DNA from: Neobacillus soli NBRC 102451 | GTDB lineage: Bacteria > Bacillota > Bacilli > Bacillales > Cytobacillaceae | Assembly (NCBI RefSeq): GCF_001591665.1 | Contig: NZ_BCVI01000012.1 | Location: 1 to 64,000 of the forward strand | DNA: 64,000 nt | Reading direction: 5' to 3' | In this document: piece after piece, positions 47,525 to 55,209 of the stretch | Layout: the number at the start of each line of letters is the position of its first letter | Numbering within the stretch: position 1 is the stretch's first letter | Position numbers and translations under genes: made by a program | The notes under the pieces: generated by a model | Told to the model about the DNA's origin: nothing | Databases searched by the model: none | The model's input: only the letters and a program-made list of their open reading frames with translations

Positions 47525-49135
47525 ATGCAATCTAAGCTTTTAAGAGGAACATTTATACTAACCTTAGGAACGATCCTATCAAAGGTTATCGGCTTAATTT
47601 ATGTTATTCCGTTTTATCAAATCGTCGGCAAACATGGGACACAGCTTTATTCCTACGGGTACGTCCCCTATACAATCTTTATCAGTATTGCAACGGCCGG
47701 TGTGCCGCTTGCCGTTTCAAAATTTATTGCAAAATATAATGCGCTTGAAGAATATGCCGTTGGCCGAAAGCTGTTTAAATCGGGTTTAGTGGTTATGCTC
47801 CTGACTGGCTTTACTGCATTCTTAGCCATGTATTTGGCAGCACCACTTCTGGCTCAATTAAGTCATCCTGGTAAAAAAGAGCTAGCCAATGTAATTACTG
47901 TCATCCGCGCCGTTAGTTTTGCTTTAATTGTTGTTCCATTTATGAGTTTAATTCGGGGTTATTTCCAGGGACATCAATCGATGGGTCCATCTGCTGTTTC
48001 ACAGGTCGTGGAACAAATCGTCCGAATCGTATTCACACTTGCGGGGGCCTATGTTGTCCTGACATATTTGAATGGTACGATTGTTTCAGCTGTTAGTGTT
48101 GCCACCTTTGCCGCATTTGTCGGGGCAATCGGGGGGCTGGTTGTTTTATTTTGGTATTGGTATAAAAGAAAACCTTACTTGGATCAGCTTTTAGAACATG
48201 ATAAAGGGTCAATCAATATCTCTTTAAAAGAAATTTACAAGGAAATCTTCATTTACGCAGCCCCGTTCGTCTTTGTCGGGATTGCCAATCCATTATTTCA
48301 ATTTATTGATCAAATTACCTTCAACCGGGCAATGACCGAAATTGGCAATGCTAGACAGTTGGCGGAAGCTGCTTTTGGTATCTTGAATTTTGAGTCACAT
48401 AAAATCGTTATTATTCCTGTTTCACTTGCAACCGCTTTTTCCTTAACACTCGTGCCCAGTGTTACCAAGGCATTTGTTGAGAATGACCGTAATAGTATGA
48501 ACCATCAATTAAACCAAACATTTCAAGTCATGTTGTATTTAACATTACCGGCCGCCCTTGGTCTATCTTTATTGGCGGAGCCAGTCTACACAGCGTTTTA
48601 TGAACATGACGTGCTGGGAACTCAGGTATTAGGTGCTTATGCGCCCGTTGCGATTTTATTCTCCCTTTACGCGGTTACAGCGGCCATTTTGCAAGGAATT
48701 AATGAACAGCGCTTTACAATCCTAAGCTTGCTTGTTGGTTTATTAATAAAATTTTCTTTGAATATTCCATTAATAAAACTGTTTGAAACTAGAGGGGCCG
48801 TTCTCGCAACAGCACTTGGTTATACGGCCGCTATTCTGATAAATCTAATTGTTATTAAGACATTTTCCGGTTATCGGTTCCGGCTTGTTTGGCGCAGGAG
48901 TCTATTGATTGTGATATTCGCAGGAATGATGTGGGCCGGGACAGCAATTGTCTATAAATTACTATCATTATTCCTTTCCCCGGCATCCAAGGGTCAATCA
49001 GTCTTGATTATCCTCGTAAGTGCTGGAGTAGGTGCGGTCATCTATTTCTACTTAGGCCTGAAATCAGGACTAGTAAACCGCTTATTCGGTGATAGGGTAG
49101 ATCGAATCAAGCAAAAGTTACGATTACGATTGTAA
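47525..49135 (+). CDS. ytgP: lipid II flippase MurJ (YtgP)
   Basis: 536 residues with about 14 hydrophobic segments, MATE/MVF-like polysaccharide transporter family. The N-terminal KLLRGTFILTLGTILSKVIGLIYVIPFY and RGYFQGHQSMGPSAVSQVVEQ motif match YtgP, shown in B. subtilis to be the functional MurJ, flipping lipid II for cell-wall synthesis. ATG 47525 follows AGGAAGGG; 11 upstream codons are unsupported. The next gene, 30 bp away, may be in the same operon. Confidence 0.9.
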   Translation: MQSKLLRGTFILTLGTILSKVIGLIYVIPFYQIVGKHGTQLYSYGYVPYTIFISIATAGVPLAVSKFIAKYNALEEYAVGRKLFKSGLVVMLLTGFTAFLAMYLAAPLLAQLSHPGKKELANVITVIRAVSFALIVVPFMSLIRGYFQGHQSMGPSAVSQVVEQIVRIVFTLAGAYVVLTYLNGTIVSAVSVATFAAFVGAIGGLVVLFWYWYKRKPYLDQLLEHDKGSINISLKEIYKEIFIYAAPFVFVGIANPLFQFIDQITFNRAMTEIGNARQLAEAAFGILNFESHKIVIIPVSLATAFSLTLVPSVTKAFVENDRNSMNHQLNQTFQVMLYLTLPAALGLSLLAEPVYTAFYEHDVLGTQVLGAYAPVAILFSLYAVTAAILQGINEQRFTILSLLVGLLIKFSLNIPLIKLFETRGAVLATALGYTAAILINLIVIKTFSGYRFRLVWRRSLLIVIFAGMMWAGTAIVYKLLSLFLSPASKGQSVLIILVSAGVGAVIYFYLGLKSGLVNRLFGDRVDRIKQKLRLRL

Positions 49136-49165
49136 AAATCTTTTTATTAAGGGGGATGGGACAGT

Positions 49166-49894
49166 TTGAGAATTGATAAAATGCTTGCCAATCTTGGTTT
49201 CGGCAGCCGTAAAGAAGTGAAACAGCTTTTAAAAAGCGGTGCTGTCAAAGTTGATGACGCAGTTGTGAAGGACGCTAAACAACATGTTGATACGTCTTCA
49301 CAAACCGTTACATTAAACGGCGAGGTTATTGAATACAAAGAATTCATCTATCTGATGATGAACAAGCCGCAAGGAGTACTGTCAGCGACAGAGGATAGCT
49401 CCTGCGAAACTGTCATTGATTTATTAGAGCTTGGCGATCAAGTGTATGAGCCGTTTCCTGTCGGAAGATTGGACAAGGATACGGAAGGGTTACTGCTGAT
49501 TACTAATGACGGTACCTTGGCCCATCGGTTGCTTTCCCCGAAAAAGCATGTGCCGAAGACATATTTTTCCATCATTGATGGGGAAGTGACGGAAGAAGAT
49601 GTTACTGCCTTTGCCAATGGCGTAACATTGGATGACGGTTACGAAACAAAGCCCGGCGAATTGAAAATATTGAAGTCCGGAATTCGTTCTGATATTGAGC
49701 TGACCATCACCGAAGGGAAATTCCATCAAGTGAAAAGAATGTTCGAGGCAGTCGGAAAAAAGGTCGTTTACCTGCAGCGGATAAGCATGGGTCCGTTACC
49801 TTTGGACGAAACCCTAGAACTTGGCGAATACCGGGAATTAAGTGATGAAGAAGTTGACTTATTAAGAGAATATCAAGTGAAAAGCAGCCAATAA
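49166..49894 (+). CDS. ytzG: 16S rRNA pseudouridine synthase (RsuA/RluB family, YtzG)
   Basis: 242 residues: N-terminal S4 RNA-binding domain (MRIDKMLANLGFGSRKEVKQ) and a pseudouridine synthase domain. The catalytic Asp lies in PVGRLDKDTEGLLLITND. The substrate is most likely a single 16S rRNA uridine by analogy with RsuA. TTG 49166 follows GGGGGATGGG. The terminator overlaps its stop codon. Confidence 0.9.
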   Translation: MRIDKMLANLGFGSRKEVKQLLKSGAVKVDDAVVKDAKQHVDTSSQTVTLNGEVIEYKEFIYLMMNKPQGVLSATEDSSCETVIDLLELGDQVYEPFPVGRLDKDTEGLLLITNDGTLAHRLLSPKKHVPKTYFSIIDGEVTEEDVTAFANGVTLDDGYETKPGELKILKSGIRSDIELTITEGKFHQVKRMFEAVGKKVVYLQRISMGPLPLDETLELGEYRELSDEEVDLLREYQVKSSQ

Positions 49895-49908
49895 TCTGGC
49901 TGCTTTTT
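49883..49908 (+). terminator. Terminator overlapping the ytzG stop
   Basis: AGCAGCCA (49883-49890) and TGGCTGCT (49896-49903) followed by T residues. Confidence 0.92.
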
Positions 49909-49950
49909 CAAATTCTGTGCATAACATATTTATTTGAATTTCGAAATAAC

Positions 49951-50748
49951 TTATTTTAAAAAGCTCAATACAAGACGGTTAAATTCACTAGGCTTTTCCA
50001 TGTTAATCATGTGGGCGGTTCCAGGAATCACGGCCATCTTTGATGCTCTAATTTTTTCATGAAGGAATTGGGAAATTGCACTGAATTCCGGGAAATCGAC
50101 ATCAGGGGATACAATGAGTGTTGGAACTTTGATGTTCTCGGCTACATCAATCGTCTTTGTTTCCGGCAAAATCATTTTTCCTTTACCATTTTCCTTCGTC
50201 AAATTGGTCCTAAGCATGATTGAATATTTTTCAATGAAGTCCTGGCTCAATTCATCCACTGACCTAAAAGGACCAGCAGCCCACGCTTTACACATCAGGT
50301 TTACCACCTCTGTAAGACCGTCACTTTGCGGACATTCCTTTAATTTTGCTTGATACTCTTGTCTTTCTAGAGAGAATTCGCTCCAGCCCAGCAATCCTGT
50401 TGAGACAAGAATTAATTTATCCACCATTTCCGGATTGGCTAAGGTGAAATCCATGCTAAGATTGCCGCCAACAGAAAGACCGATTAGATGCACCTTTTGA
50501 ACACCCAAATACTCTAATAAACCCTTAATATCGTCTACAAGCGAAAAATCGTTATCATGCGCTCTCGATTGACCGGAACCAGCAGAATCAAAACGAATTA
50601 CCTGAAAGTGCTTTGCGAATTCTTCAAATTGAGCATCCCACATGCTCGAATCAAGCGGATATCCATGCACCATTAATAATGGTTGACCCTCACCTTTGGT
50701 TTCGTAATAAAGACTTGTTCCATTAATTTCAGCAAACCCAGTTTTCAT
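49951..50748 (-). CDS. alpha/beta hydrolase coupled to the HTH/F1-beta-like regulator
   Basis: 265 residues. LLMVHGYPLDSSMWD (oxyanion hole), nucleophile elbow GLSVGGNLSM, and the His in GTAHMINMEKPSEF are intact; the Asp is likely in VSPDVDFPEF. A 3-oxoadipate enol-lactonase/RsbQ-like esterase is plausible. The stop codon of the upstream regulator (50751-50753) lies inside this gene's AGGAGG site, so translation is coupled. The ATG at 50746-50748 has proper spacing to it, whereas the one at 50754 does not. Confidence 0.85.
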   Translation of the reverse strand: MKTGFAEINGTSLYYETKGEGQPLLMVHGYPLDSSMWDAQFEEFAKHFQVIRFDSAGSGQSRAHDNDFSLVDDIKGLLEYLGVQKVHLIGLSVGGNLSMDFTLANPEMVDKLILVSTGLLGWSEFSLERQEYQAKLKECPQSDGLTEVVNLMCKAWAAGPFRSVDELSQDFIEKYSIMLRTNLTKENGKGKMILPETKTIDVAENIKVPTLIVSPDVDFPEFSAISQFLHEKIRASKMAVIPGTAHMINMEKPSEFNRLVLSFLK

Positions 50749-50750
50749 TT

Positions 50751-51782
50751 TCATCCTCCTATTTTGCCGATGTAGGAAAGTGACTCAACCTCTTCATCAT
50801 CCAATGCACCGATTAAAATTCGCTGTACATCCTTAATTGTCGTTTGAAGCGGCACGGAGACGCCTTGTTTTTTTATTAAGGATGCCGTAATCATAAATGG
50901 CTGTGAAAAATATGCTTCCAGACGTAATCCACGATGATAAGTTTCCTGATCAGAAGCAGGTATTCTGTCAATTCCAAGAAATCTTAGCTCTCGATAGCGG
51001 CGCAGTAACTTTTTTGCCTGCTGCTGTGTTTGCAGATGAGCCTTTGCAAGATGTGCTCCTTCAATTAGGATCGAGGTAGAGTAGAGCGGATTGATAGCAG
51101 GATATATTTTTCGCGAAACGAGATCTGCATCAAATTGCCAAAGCGTATCCAAGGGTCCATAGGGCTCCTGTTCATCCACGGCCTCACCTATTAAGTCTAC
51201 TAATAATGTAGTGGGGGAGATGCCCTTTTCTCTTAGATTCTCAAGCAGGGAATAAATTTCACCCGTTATAACAGTTTGCCGGTCAGCAGCTAGAAAAATA
51301 GGCAGCTTAGACATTTGCTGAATTTTTTCAAAGGCATCAAGCCGGGAATGGCAGACAAATTTAGTTTCATTAATGACATCGCTTAATCCAACAGTTTCTT
51401 CCTTTGGTTTTAAAAAGAAAGTTTGATAGCCATTTCTATTCATTCTGTGAAAAATTTCAGCTAATAGGACAAGCTGGCCCATTCCAGGCCTGGCCACAAA
51501 TCCGATTGTCCCTCCACGAGTTAAGGGAGCAAATAAATCAATTGCTTTAATTCCTGTTTCCACCATTTCCGCGGCATTCCCACGAACGATGAGTTCATCC
51601 ACAGAACACTCGGCAAGGTCAGCAAGTGCTATGAGAGTCCTAACTTCAGCCCGCGCCAGTGGAATCTTCCCTGTGCAAAGATTTGATACCGTTGCCGGTC
51701 TTAGTCCAGCAGCAGCAGCAGCAACTGTTAAATTTGGAACCCGTTGACGCAGAAACTCAACATTTAATCTTATATATTCCAT
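50751..51782 (-). CDS. helix-turn-helix protein fused to a degenerate F1-ATPase beta-subunit-like domain
   Basis: 343 residues. Residues ~10-65 form a helix-turn-helix region (NLTVAAAAAGLRPATVSNL). Residues ~75-343 follow the F1 beta subunit: ETGIKAIDLFAPL (75-87), IYPAINPLYSTS (226-237), RRYREL and LGIDRI (261-274), YFSQPF (291-296), and PLQTTIKDVQRILIG (311-325). The Walker A position reads ARPGMGQL (97-104) where F1 has GGAGVGKT, so the Lys and Thr are gone; Walker B-like TTLLVD is at 191-196. The N-terminal beta-barrel of F1 beta is replaced by the HTH. Likely a DNA-binding regulator, perhaps nucleotide- or partner-sensing. Function inferred only. It has its own promoter and is coupled to the hydrolase. 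Confidence 0.8.
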   Translation of the reverse strand: MEYIRLNVEFLRQRVPNLTVAAAAAGLRPATVSNLCTGKIPLARAEVRTLIALADLAECSVDELIVRGNAAEMVETGIKAIDLFAPLTRGGTIGFVARPGMGQLVLLAEIFHRMNRNGYQTFFLKPKEETVGLSDVINETKFVCHSRLDAFEKIQQMSKLPIFLAADRQTVITGEIYSLLENLREKGISPTTLLVDLIGEAVDEQEPYGPLDTLWQFDADLVSRKIYPAINPLYSTSILIEGAHLAKAHLQTQQQAKKLLRRYRELRFLGIDRIPASDQETYHRGLRLEAYFSQPFMITASLIKKQGVSVPLQTTIKDVQRILIGALDDEEVESLSYIGKIGG

Positions 51783-51816
51783 GTATTCGCCTTCCTTTAC
51801 TCTTTAGAGAAAAATA

Positions 51817-51834
51817 ATTACCCTTAAGAGTAAT
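51817..51834. promoter_or_regulatory. 18-bp palindrome, candidate operator of the HTH/F1-beta-like gene
   Basis: ATTACCCTTAAGAGTAAT is symmetric around TTAA except for one position pair. It touches the -10 region. A second half-site-like copy, TTACTCTTTA (51797-51806), lies between it and the start codon. Autoregulation by the encoded HTH is a reasonable inference. Confidence 0.5.
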
Positions 51835-51861
51835 ATATATTCTTGATATTAAAGTTGTCAA
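51832..51861 (-). promoter_or_regulatory. Sigma-A promoter of the HTH/F1-beta-like operon
   Basis: On the minus strand TTGACA (51856-51861) is followed at 16-18 bp by TATATA or TATATT (51832-51839). It lies about 50 bp before the ATG and after the dps terminator, so the operon is independent of dps. Confidence 0.7.
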
Positions 51862-51897
51862 GAATTTATGATGAATATTCAGTTAATTAATTACAAT

Positions 51898-51930
51898 AAA
51901 AAAGAACAAAGCATCAGCCTTGTCCTTTTT
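51898..51930 (-). terminator. Terminator after dps
   Basis: Minus strand AAAAAGGACAAGG pairs with CTTTGTTCTTTTT around CTGATG, ending in T residues. Confidence 0.8.
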
Positions 51931-51948
51931 ATGGAATCAGTTTCTCAA

Positions 51949-52383
51949 TTAAGCTTGAAGAAATGATTTTAACATCCAGTTATGCTTATTAAGTTTGCCA
52001 ATTAAGTCTACGAACATGTCACTAGTAACATCATCATTGTTTTGTTCAGCTACTTGGACCCCAGATTTTAATTCATCAATGATTAAAGAATAGTCATTTA
52101 CGATTGCCTGAACCATTTCCTCTGCAGTTAAAGCTTCAGTTGTTTCTTCAATCGTTGCAAATTGAAGATACTCTTTTAAGGTGGAAATTGGTTTTCCTCC
52201 GTTGGCTAAAAGCTGTTCTGCTAATTCATCCATGTTTGCTGCTGCTTCCTCATATAGCTCTTCAAATTTTGCATGTAAAGTAAAGAAGTGAGGGCCTTTC
52301 ACATACCAATGAAAACGATGTAATTTAGTGTATAAAACATTCCAGTTAGCGATTTGTTGGTTGAGTACTTGTTCGAGTTTCAT
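51949..52383 (-). CDS. dps: Dps-family ferritin-like DNA-protecting protein
   Basis: 144 residues. The N-terminal part NWNVLYTKLHRFHWYVKGPHFF and HAKFEELYEEAAANMDELAE carry the ferroxidase His, Asp and Glu residues of Dps dodecamers. It oxidises and stores iron and protects DNA from peroxide. AGGAGG precedes the ATG at 52381-52383. An exact PerR box upstream suggests the peroxide-inducible MrgA type rather than the general-stress Dps. Confidence 0.92.
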   Translation of the reverse strand: MKLEQVLNQQIANWNVLYTKLHRFHWYVKGPHFFTLHAKFEELYEEAAANMDELAEQLLANGGKPISTLKEYLQFATIEETTEALTAEEMVQAIVNDYSLIIDELKSGVQVAEQNNDDVTSDMFVDLIGKLNKHNWMLKSFLQA

Positions 52384-52450
52384 TGAGCATTCCTCCTAAT
52401 TTCTTATCTAAATTAATTATATCATATATTAATTAAAAGTAAATATTAAA

Positions 52451-52465
52451 TTATAATAATTATAA
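52451..52465. promoter_or_regulatory. PerR box upstream of dps
   Basis: TTATAATAATTATAA matches the B. subtilis PerR consensus TTATAATNATTATAA at every position. It lies 68 bp before the dps start and just after the stop of the next gene upstream. Fur boxes (TGATAATNATTATCA) differ at the ends. Confidence 0.88.
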
Positions 52466-52477
52466 ACAATTGTAATT

Positions 52478-53740
52478 CTATTGTTTTTTATCATAAAAAT
52501 CATAATAACCAACATTTTCTATCCAAACTGTTGCATTTTCCCCATTTTGATCTGAAATCCATAAATCTCTTTGAGTGGCTACCAAATCTTTTTTCCTCAG
52601 CCATGTTAATTTATTGGCTGAAGCAAGATAAATCGGCTGGTAGTCACCATAATCCTTTGGCGGGTGAGTAATTTGTGTTTGCTTTTGTTCACCAATTTTT
52701 ATCAAAAATAAAGAAGGGTCCGGCCGCTGCTTGGCGTCATTCGACCATTCGCTTTCTTTGACTCTTGAAACAAACAGAGAATGATCATCCTTCCAAGCGA
52801 ATCCAAGTTCCGCGAATTTTGGGGGAGTTAAGTTCATCGATGTAAAAGCAGGAAGCTCGGTTACTTTCATATCTTTATTTTTAAACCCTAAGACAATTCT
52901 TCCGCCGCCCGCAATATATCCTAACCTATTTTGCCGAAACGCCCATTTTACTGAAGATTCCCCATTTATCTCATCTATTGTCTCAAAATGCTGGCCATCA
53001 GCAGAAATTACGCAGACCATATTGCTGTCCATTGGCCCTGAACCCGGTGGACTGACGACCAAAGAAACCCACTTTCCGTCTGGAGAAAATTGATAATTTG
53101 ATACATTAATTGCTGGCACGGTAAGATTCCCTTTTTTCAGTTCATTTGGAATGGTATATAGCTTTTTTACATTTTTGGTTAGACTGGTGGTTTTCTCTAA
53201 ATTTTTTTCAAGTCCAATTTGAAAAAGAACTGGATTGGTCCAACCATCTGGTCTCATGGCAGCGCTTGATGCTGTAATAAATGAACGTCCATCCGGGTAC
53301 CAGCTATAATCGCCGACACCCAACGCAATATTATTAAAGTGATCAAGGTTTGAGACATTAAGGACCCATCCGCTTTTAAAAGCAAGGATATTCTCGACAG
53401 GTGACCATTTGGGGCTCGTCCCATCAAGGGTAATCCGGTTGTGTTTTTTCGTTTCTAGATTATACACCCATATTTCTGTTTGATACTCCATGTCCGGACT
53501 GAGTTTCTCTTTAGGTTCAACCTGATAGACAATCCATTTTCCATCGTGTGACCATTGGGGAGGATTGTTATAGGTAGCCGCCTTTTGCGTTATTTTTTCC
53601 ACTTTCCCATTGATTTTTGTCCAGAGAAAGCCGTCCTTAACATACGCAATCTTTAGCTTATCATTCTGTGGTTCTGCCTTTACCAACCCGCTTGGCAGCA
53701 ATAATAGAAAAATCAATAAAAAACAAAACTGCTTTTTCAT
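52478..53740 (-). CDS. secreted TolB-like beta-propeller protein
   Basis: 420 residues with a signal peptide (FLLIFLLLLPSGLVKAEP). Repeated blades show WSHDGKWIVYQVE, WSPVENILAFKSG, WYPDGRSFITAS, FSPDGKWVSLVV, typical of TolB/WD40-like PD40 repeats. Such proteins are extracellular scaffolds or sensors; no enzyme motif is visible. The ATG at 53738-53740 has a GGTGAAAGG ribosome site. Single gene; unknown target. Confidence 0.82.
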   Translation of the reverse strand: MKKQFCFLLIFLLLLPSGLVKAEPQNDKLKIAYVKDGFLWTKINGKVEKITQKAATYNNPPQWSHDGKWIVYQVEPKEKLSPDMEYQTEIWVYNLETKKHNRITLDGTSPKWSPVENILAFKSGWVLNVSNLDHFNNIALGVGDYSWYPDGRSFITASSAAMRPDGWTNPVLFQIGLEKNLEKTTSLTKNVKKLYTIPNELKKGNLTVPAINVSNYQFSPDGKWVSLVVSPPGSGPMDSNMVCVISADGQHFETIDEINGESSVKWAFRQNRLGYIAGGGRIVLGFKNKDMKVTELPAFTSMNLTPPKFAELGFAWKDDHSLFVSRVKESEWSNDAKQRPDPSLFLIKIGEQKQTQITHPPKDYGDYQPIYLASANKLTWLRKKDLVATQRDLWISDQNGENATVWIENVGYYDFYDKKQ

Positions 53741-53802
53741 CCTTTCACCTCAATAGAAGACCTTTAATTATTTTCCACAAGAAGGCTAGAAATATGTGGG
53801 AA

Positions 53803-53839
53803 ATAAAAAAACAAAGTATCTTTAAGTTCGATACTTTGC
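53803..53839 (-). terminator. Terminator of the Uma2 remnant
   Basis: CAAAGTATC / GATACTTTG is a perfect 9-bp stem; on the minus strand it is followed by a T-run. Confidence 0.85.
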
Positions 53840-53853
53840 CTTAAATCAAGATA

Positions 53854-54078
53854 TTAAAAAAGATCCTCCAACGATATTTGAAATCCTTCCAAAACCTCTG
53901 ATTTGATGATGCCTTTTTCCTTCAATGCGTCCATTTGCTGATATTGTCCCAAAACGCGTTGATGTTTTGTGGAAAGTGAAGGTGACACAAACACATTGCC
54001 ATCAATGTATTCCATCAGTTTGTCTGTTTCTTCCCTCAATTTATAAAATTTTTCAAGTTTTATCAGATGATCTTGCAA
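53854..54078 (-). pseudogene. Uma2-family nuclease gene with internal deletion
   Basis: 74 residues. The N-terminal half (FYKLREETDKLMEYIDGNVF, PSLSTKHQRVLGQ) is the start of Uma2-family PD-(D/E)XK proteins. The last 20 residues (IIKSEVLEGFQISLEDLF) match the family's normal C-terminus. The ~110 residues between, with the nuclease core, are missing while the frame is kept. It looks like a clean in-frame deletion of a ~185-residue gene. Confidence 0.7.
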
Positions 54079-54181
54079 AACAGCTTTTTCTTTTTGAAAA
54101 AATAAGTAACCAGGTATAACAATGGGTACTATAATACCTAAATAGATTTTAGGATATAGGTGTTATGAAGGGGGAATAGAC

Positions 54182-54988
54182 ATGAAACTTACACACGAGC
54201 AGGCGATTGAATTACACGGCTTTAATAACTTAACAAAGTCGTTAAGCTTTAATATGTATGATATTTGTTTCACACGGACGAGGGAAGAGCGGGAAGCTTA
54301 TTTAAACTATATTGATGAAGAATACAGTGGGGAAAGATTGCAGAAAATTTTACGGCATGTCTCAGATATTATTGGTGCCCATGTCTTAAATGTAGCCAGC
54401 CAGGATTTTGAACCTGCCGGGGCAAGTGTTACGTTGTTGGTATCGGAAGGGCCTGTGGCAAATGCTCCCTCTGAATCATTCGAGGAATCTCCGGGACCGC
54501 TTCCCGAATCAGTGGTGATGCAGCTGGATAAGAGCCATATCACTGTTCATACCTACCCGGAATTCCACCCTGATGAAGGAATCAGCACATTTAGAGCGGA
54601 TATTGATGTCTCCACCTGCGGAGAAATTTCGCCGCTTAAGGCACTCCATTATTTAATTCATACATTTGAAACCGACGTGATGACAATCGATTATCGTGTT
54701 CGTGGTTTTACAAGAGATAAATCGGGACACAAACTTTTTATCGATCACGAAATCAACTCGATTCAGAATTACATTCCCGAAGATGTCGGCGAGTTATTCG
54801 ATATGATTGACGTCAATGTTTATCAGGAACATATTTTCCACACAAAATGCAAGCTGCGAGAATTCGACTTAAATAACTACTTATTTGGTTACACAAAAGA
54901 CAAGTTGACTCCGGATGAACATATTGAAATCACAGAGAGATTAAAGATAGAGATGGATGAAATCTTTTATGGGAAAAATATTGTTTAA
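54182..54988 (+). CDS. speD: S-adenosylmethionine decarboxylase, Escherichia-type proenzyme
   Basis: 268 residues, the long class 1A type of Escherichia coli (264 residues), not the ~125-residue SpeH usual in B. subtilis. Self-cleavage should occur before S118 in [13 protein letters not shown], creating the pyruvoyl group. [19 protein letters not shown] and [17 protein letters not shown] are class landmarks. It supplies decarboxylated SAM for spermidine. ATG 54182 follows GAAGGGGGAA. No spermidine synthase is adjacent. Confidence 0.93.
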   Translation: MKLTHEQAIELHGFNNLTKSLSFNMYDICFTRTREEREAYLNYIDEEYSGERLQKILRHVSDIIGAHVLNVASQDFEPAGASVTLLVSEGPVANAPSESFEESPGPLPESVVMQLDKSHITVHTYPEFHPDEGISTFRADIDVSTCGEISPLKALHYLIHTFETDVMTIDYRVRGFTRDKSGHKLFIDHEINSIQNYIPEDVGELFDMIDVNVYQEHIFHTKCKLREFDLNNYLFGYTKDKLTPDEHIEITERLKIEMDEIFYGKNIV

Positions 54989-54989
54989 T

Positions 54990-55017
54990 AAAAGAGCGCG
55001 GGTCTTGCGCTCTTTTT
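54990..55017 (+). terminator. Terminator after speD
   Basis: AAAGAGCGC (54991-54999) / GCGCTCTTT (55007-55015), then T residues. Confidence 0.9.
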
Positions 55018-55060
55018 GTGCTAAAAGGTAAGAATGTATATAATTTTCAACCTTGAGAAT

Positions 55061-55209
55061 TGTCTATCTCCAGCTCCCTAGCGGCTAGTGTCCTTCGCTC
55101 TCCGCCCTACGATAAGTCAACATCGGGCAGCGAAGCTCACCGTGTTTCCTTTATCTCAGTTGGAGTGCTCCAGGCCATACGCCGCTGCCCAGGGCGCTTC
55201 CGCTTTTCT
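55061..55209 (+). repeat. ~145-bp interspersed repeat, copy 1
   Basis: GC-rich element in AT-rich surroundings. Shared with copy 2: CCAGCTCC, CTTCGCTCT, ACGATAAGTCAA, CCGTGTTTCCTTTATCTCAG, CCATACGCCGCT and GGGCGCTT..GC at the end. Its ends are partly self-complementary. It ends at the stop codon of the AAA ATPase. Confidence 0.88.
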
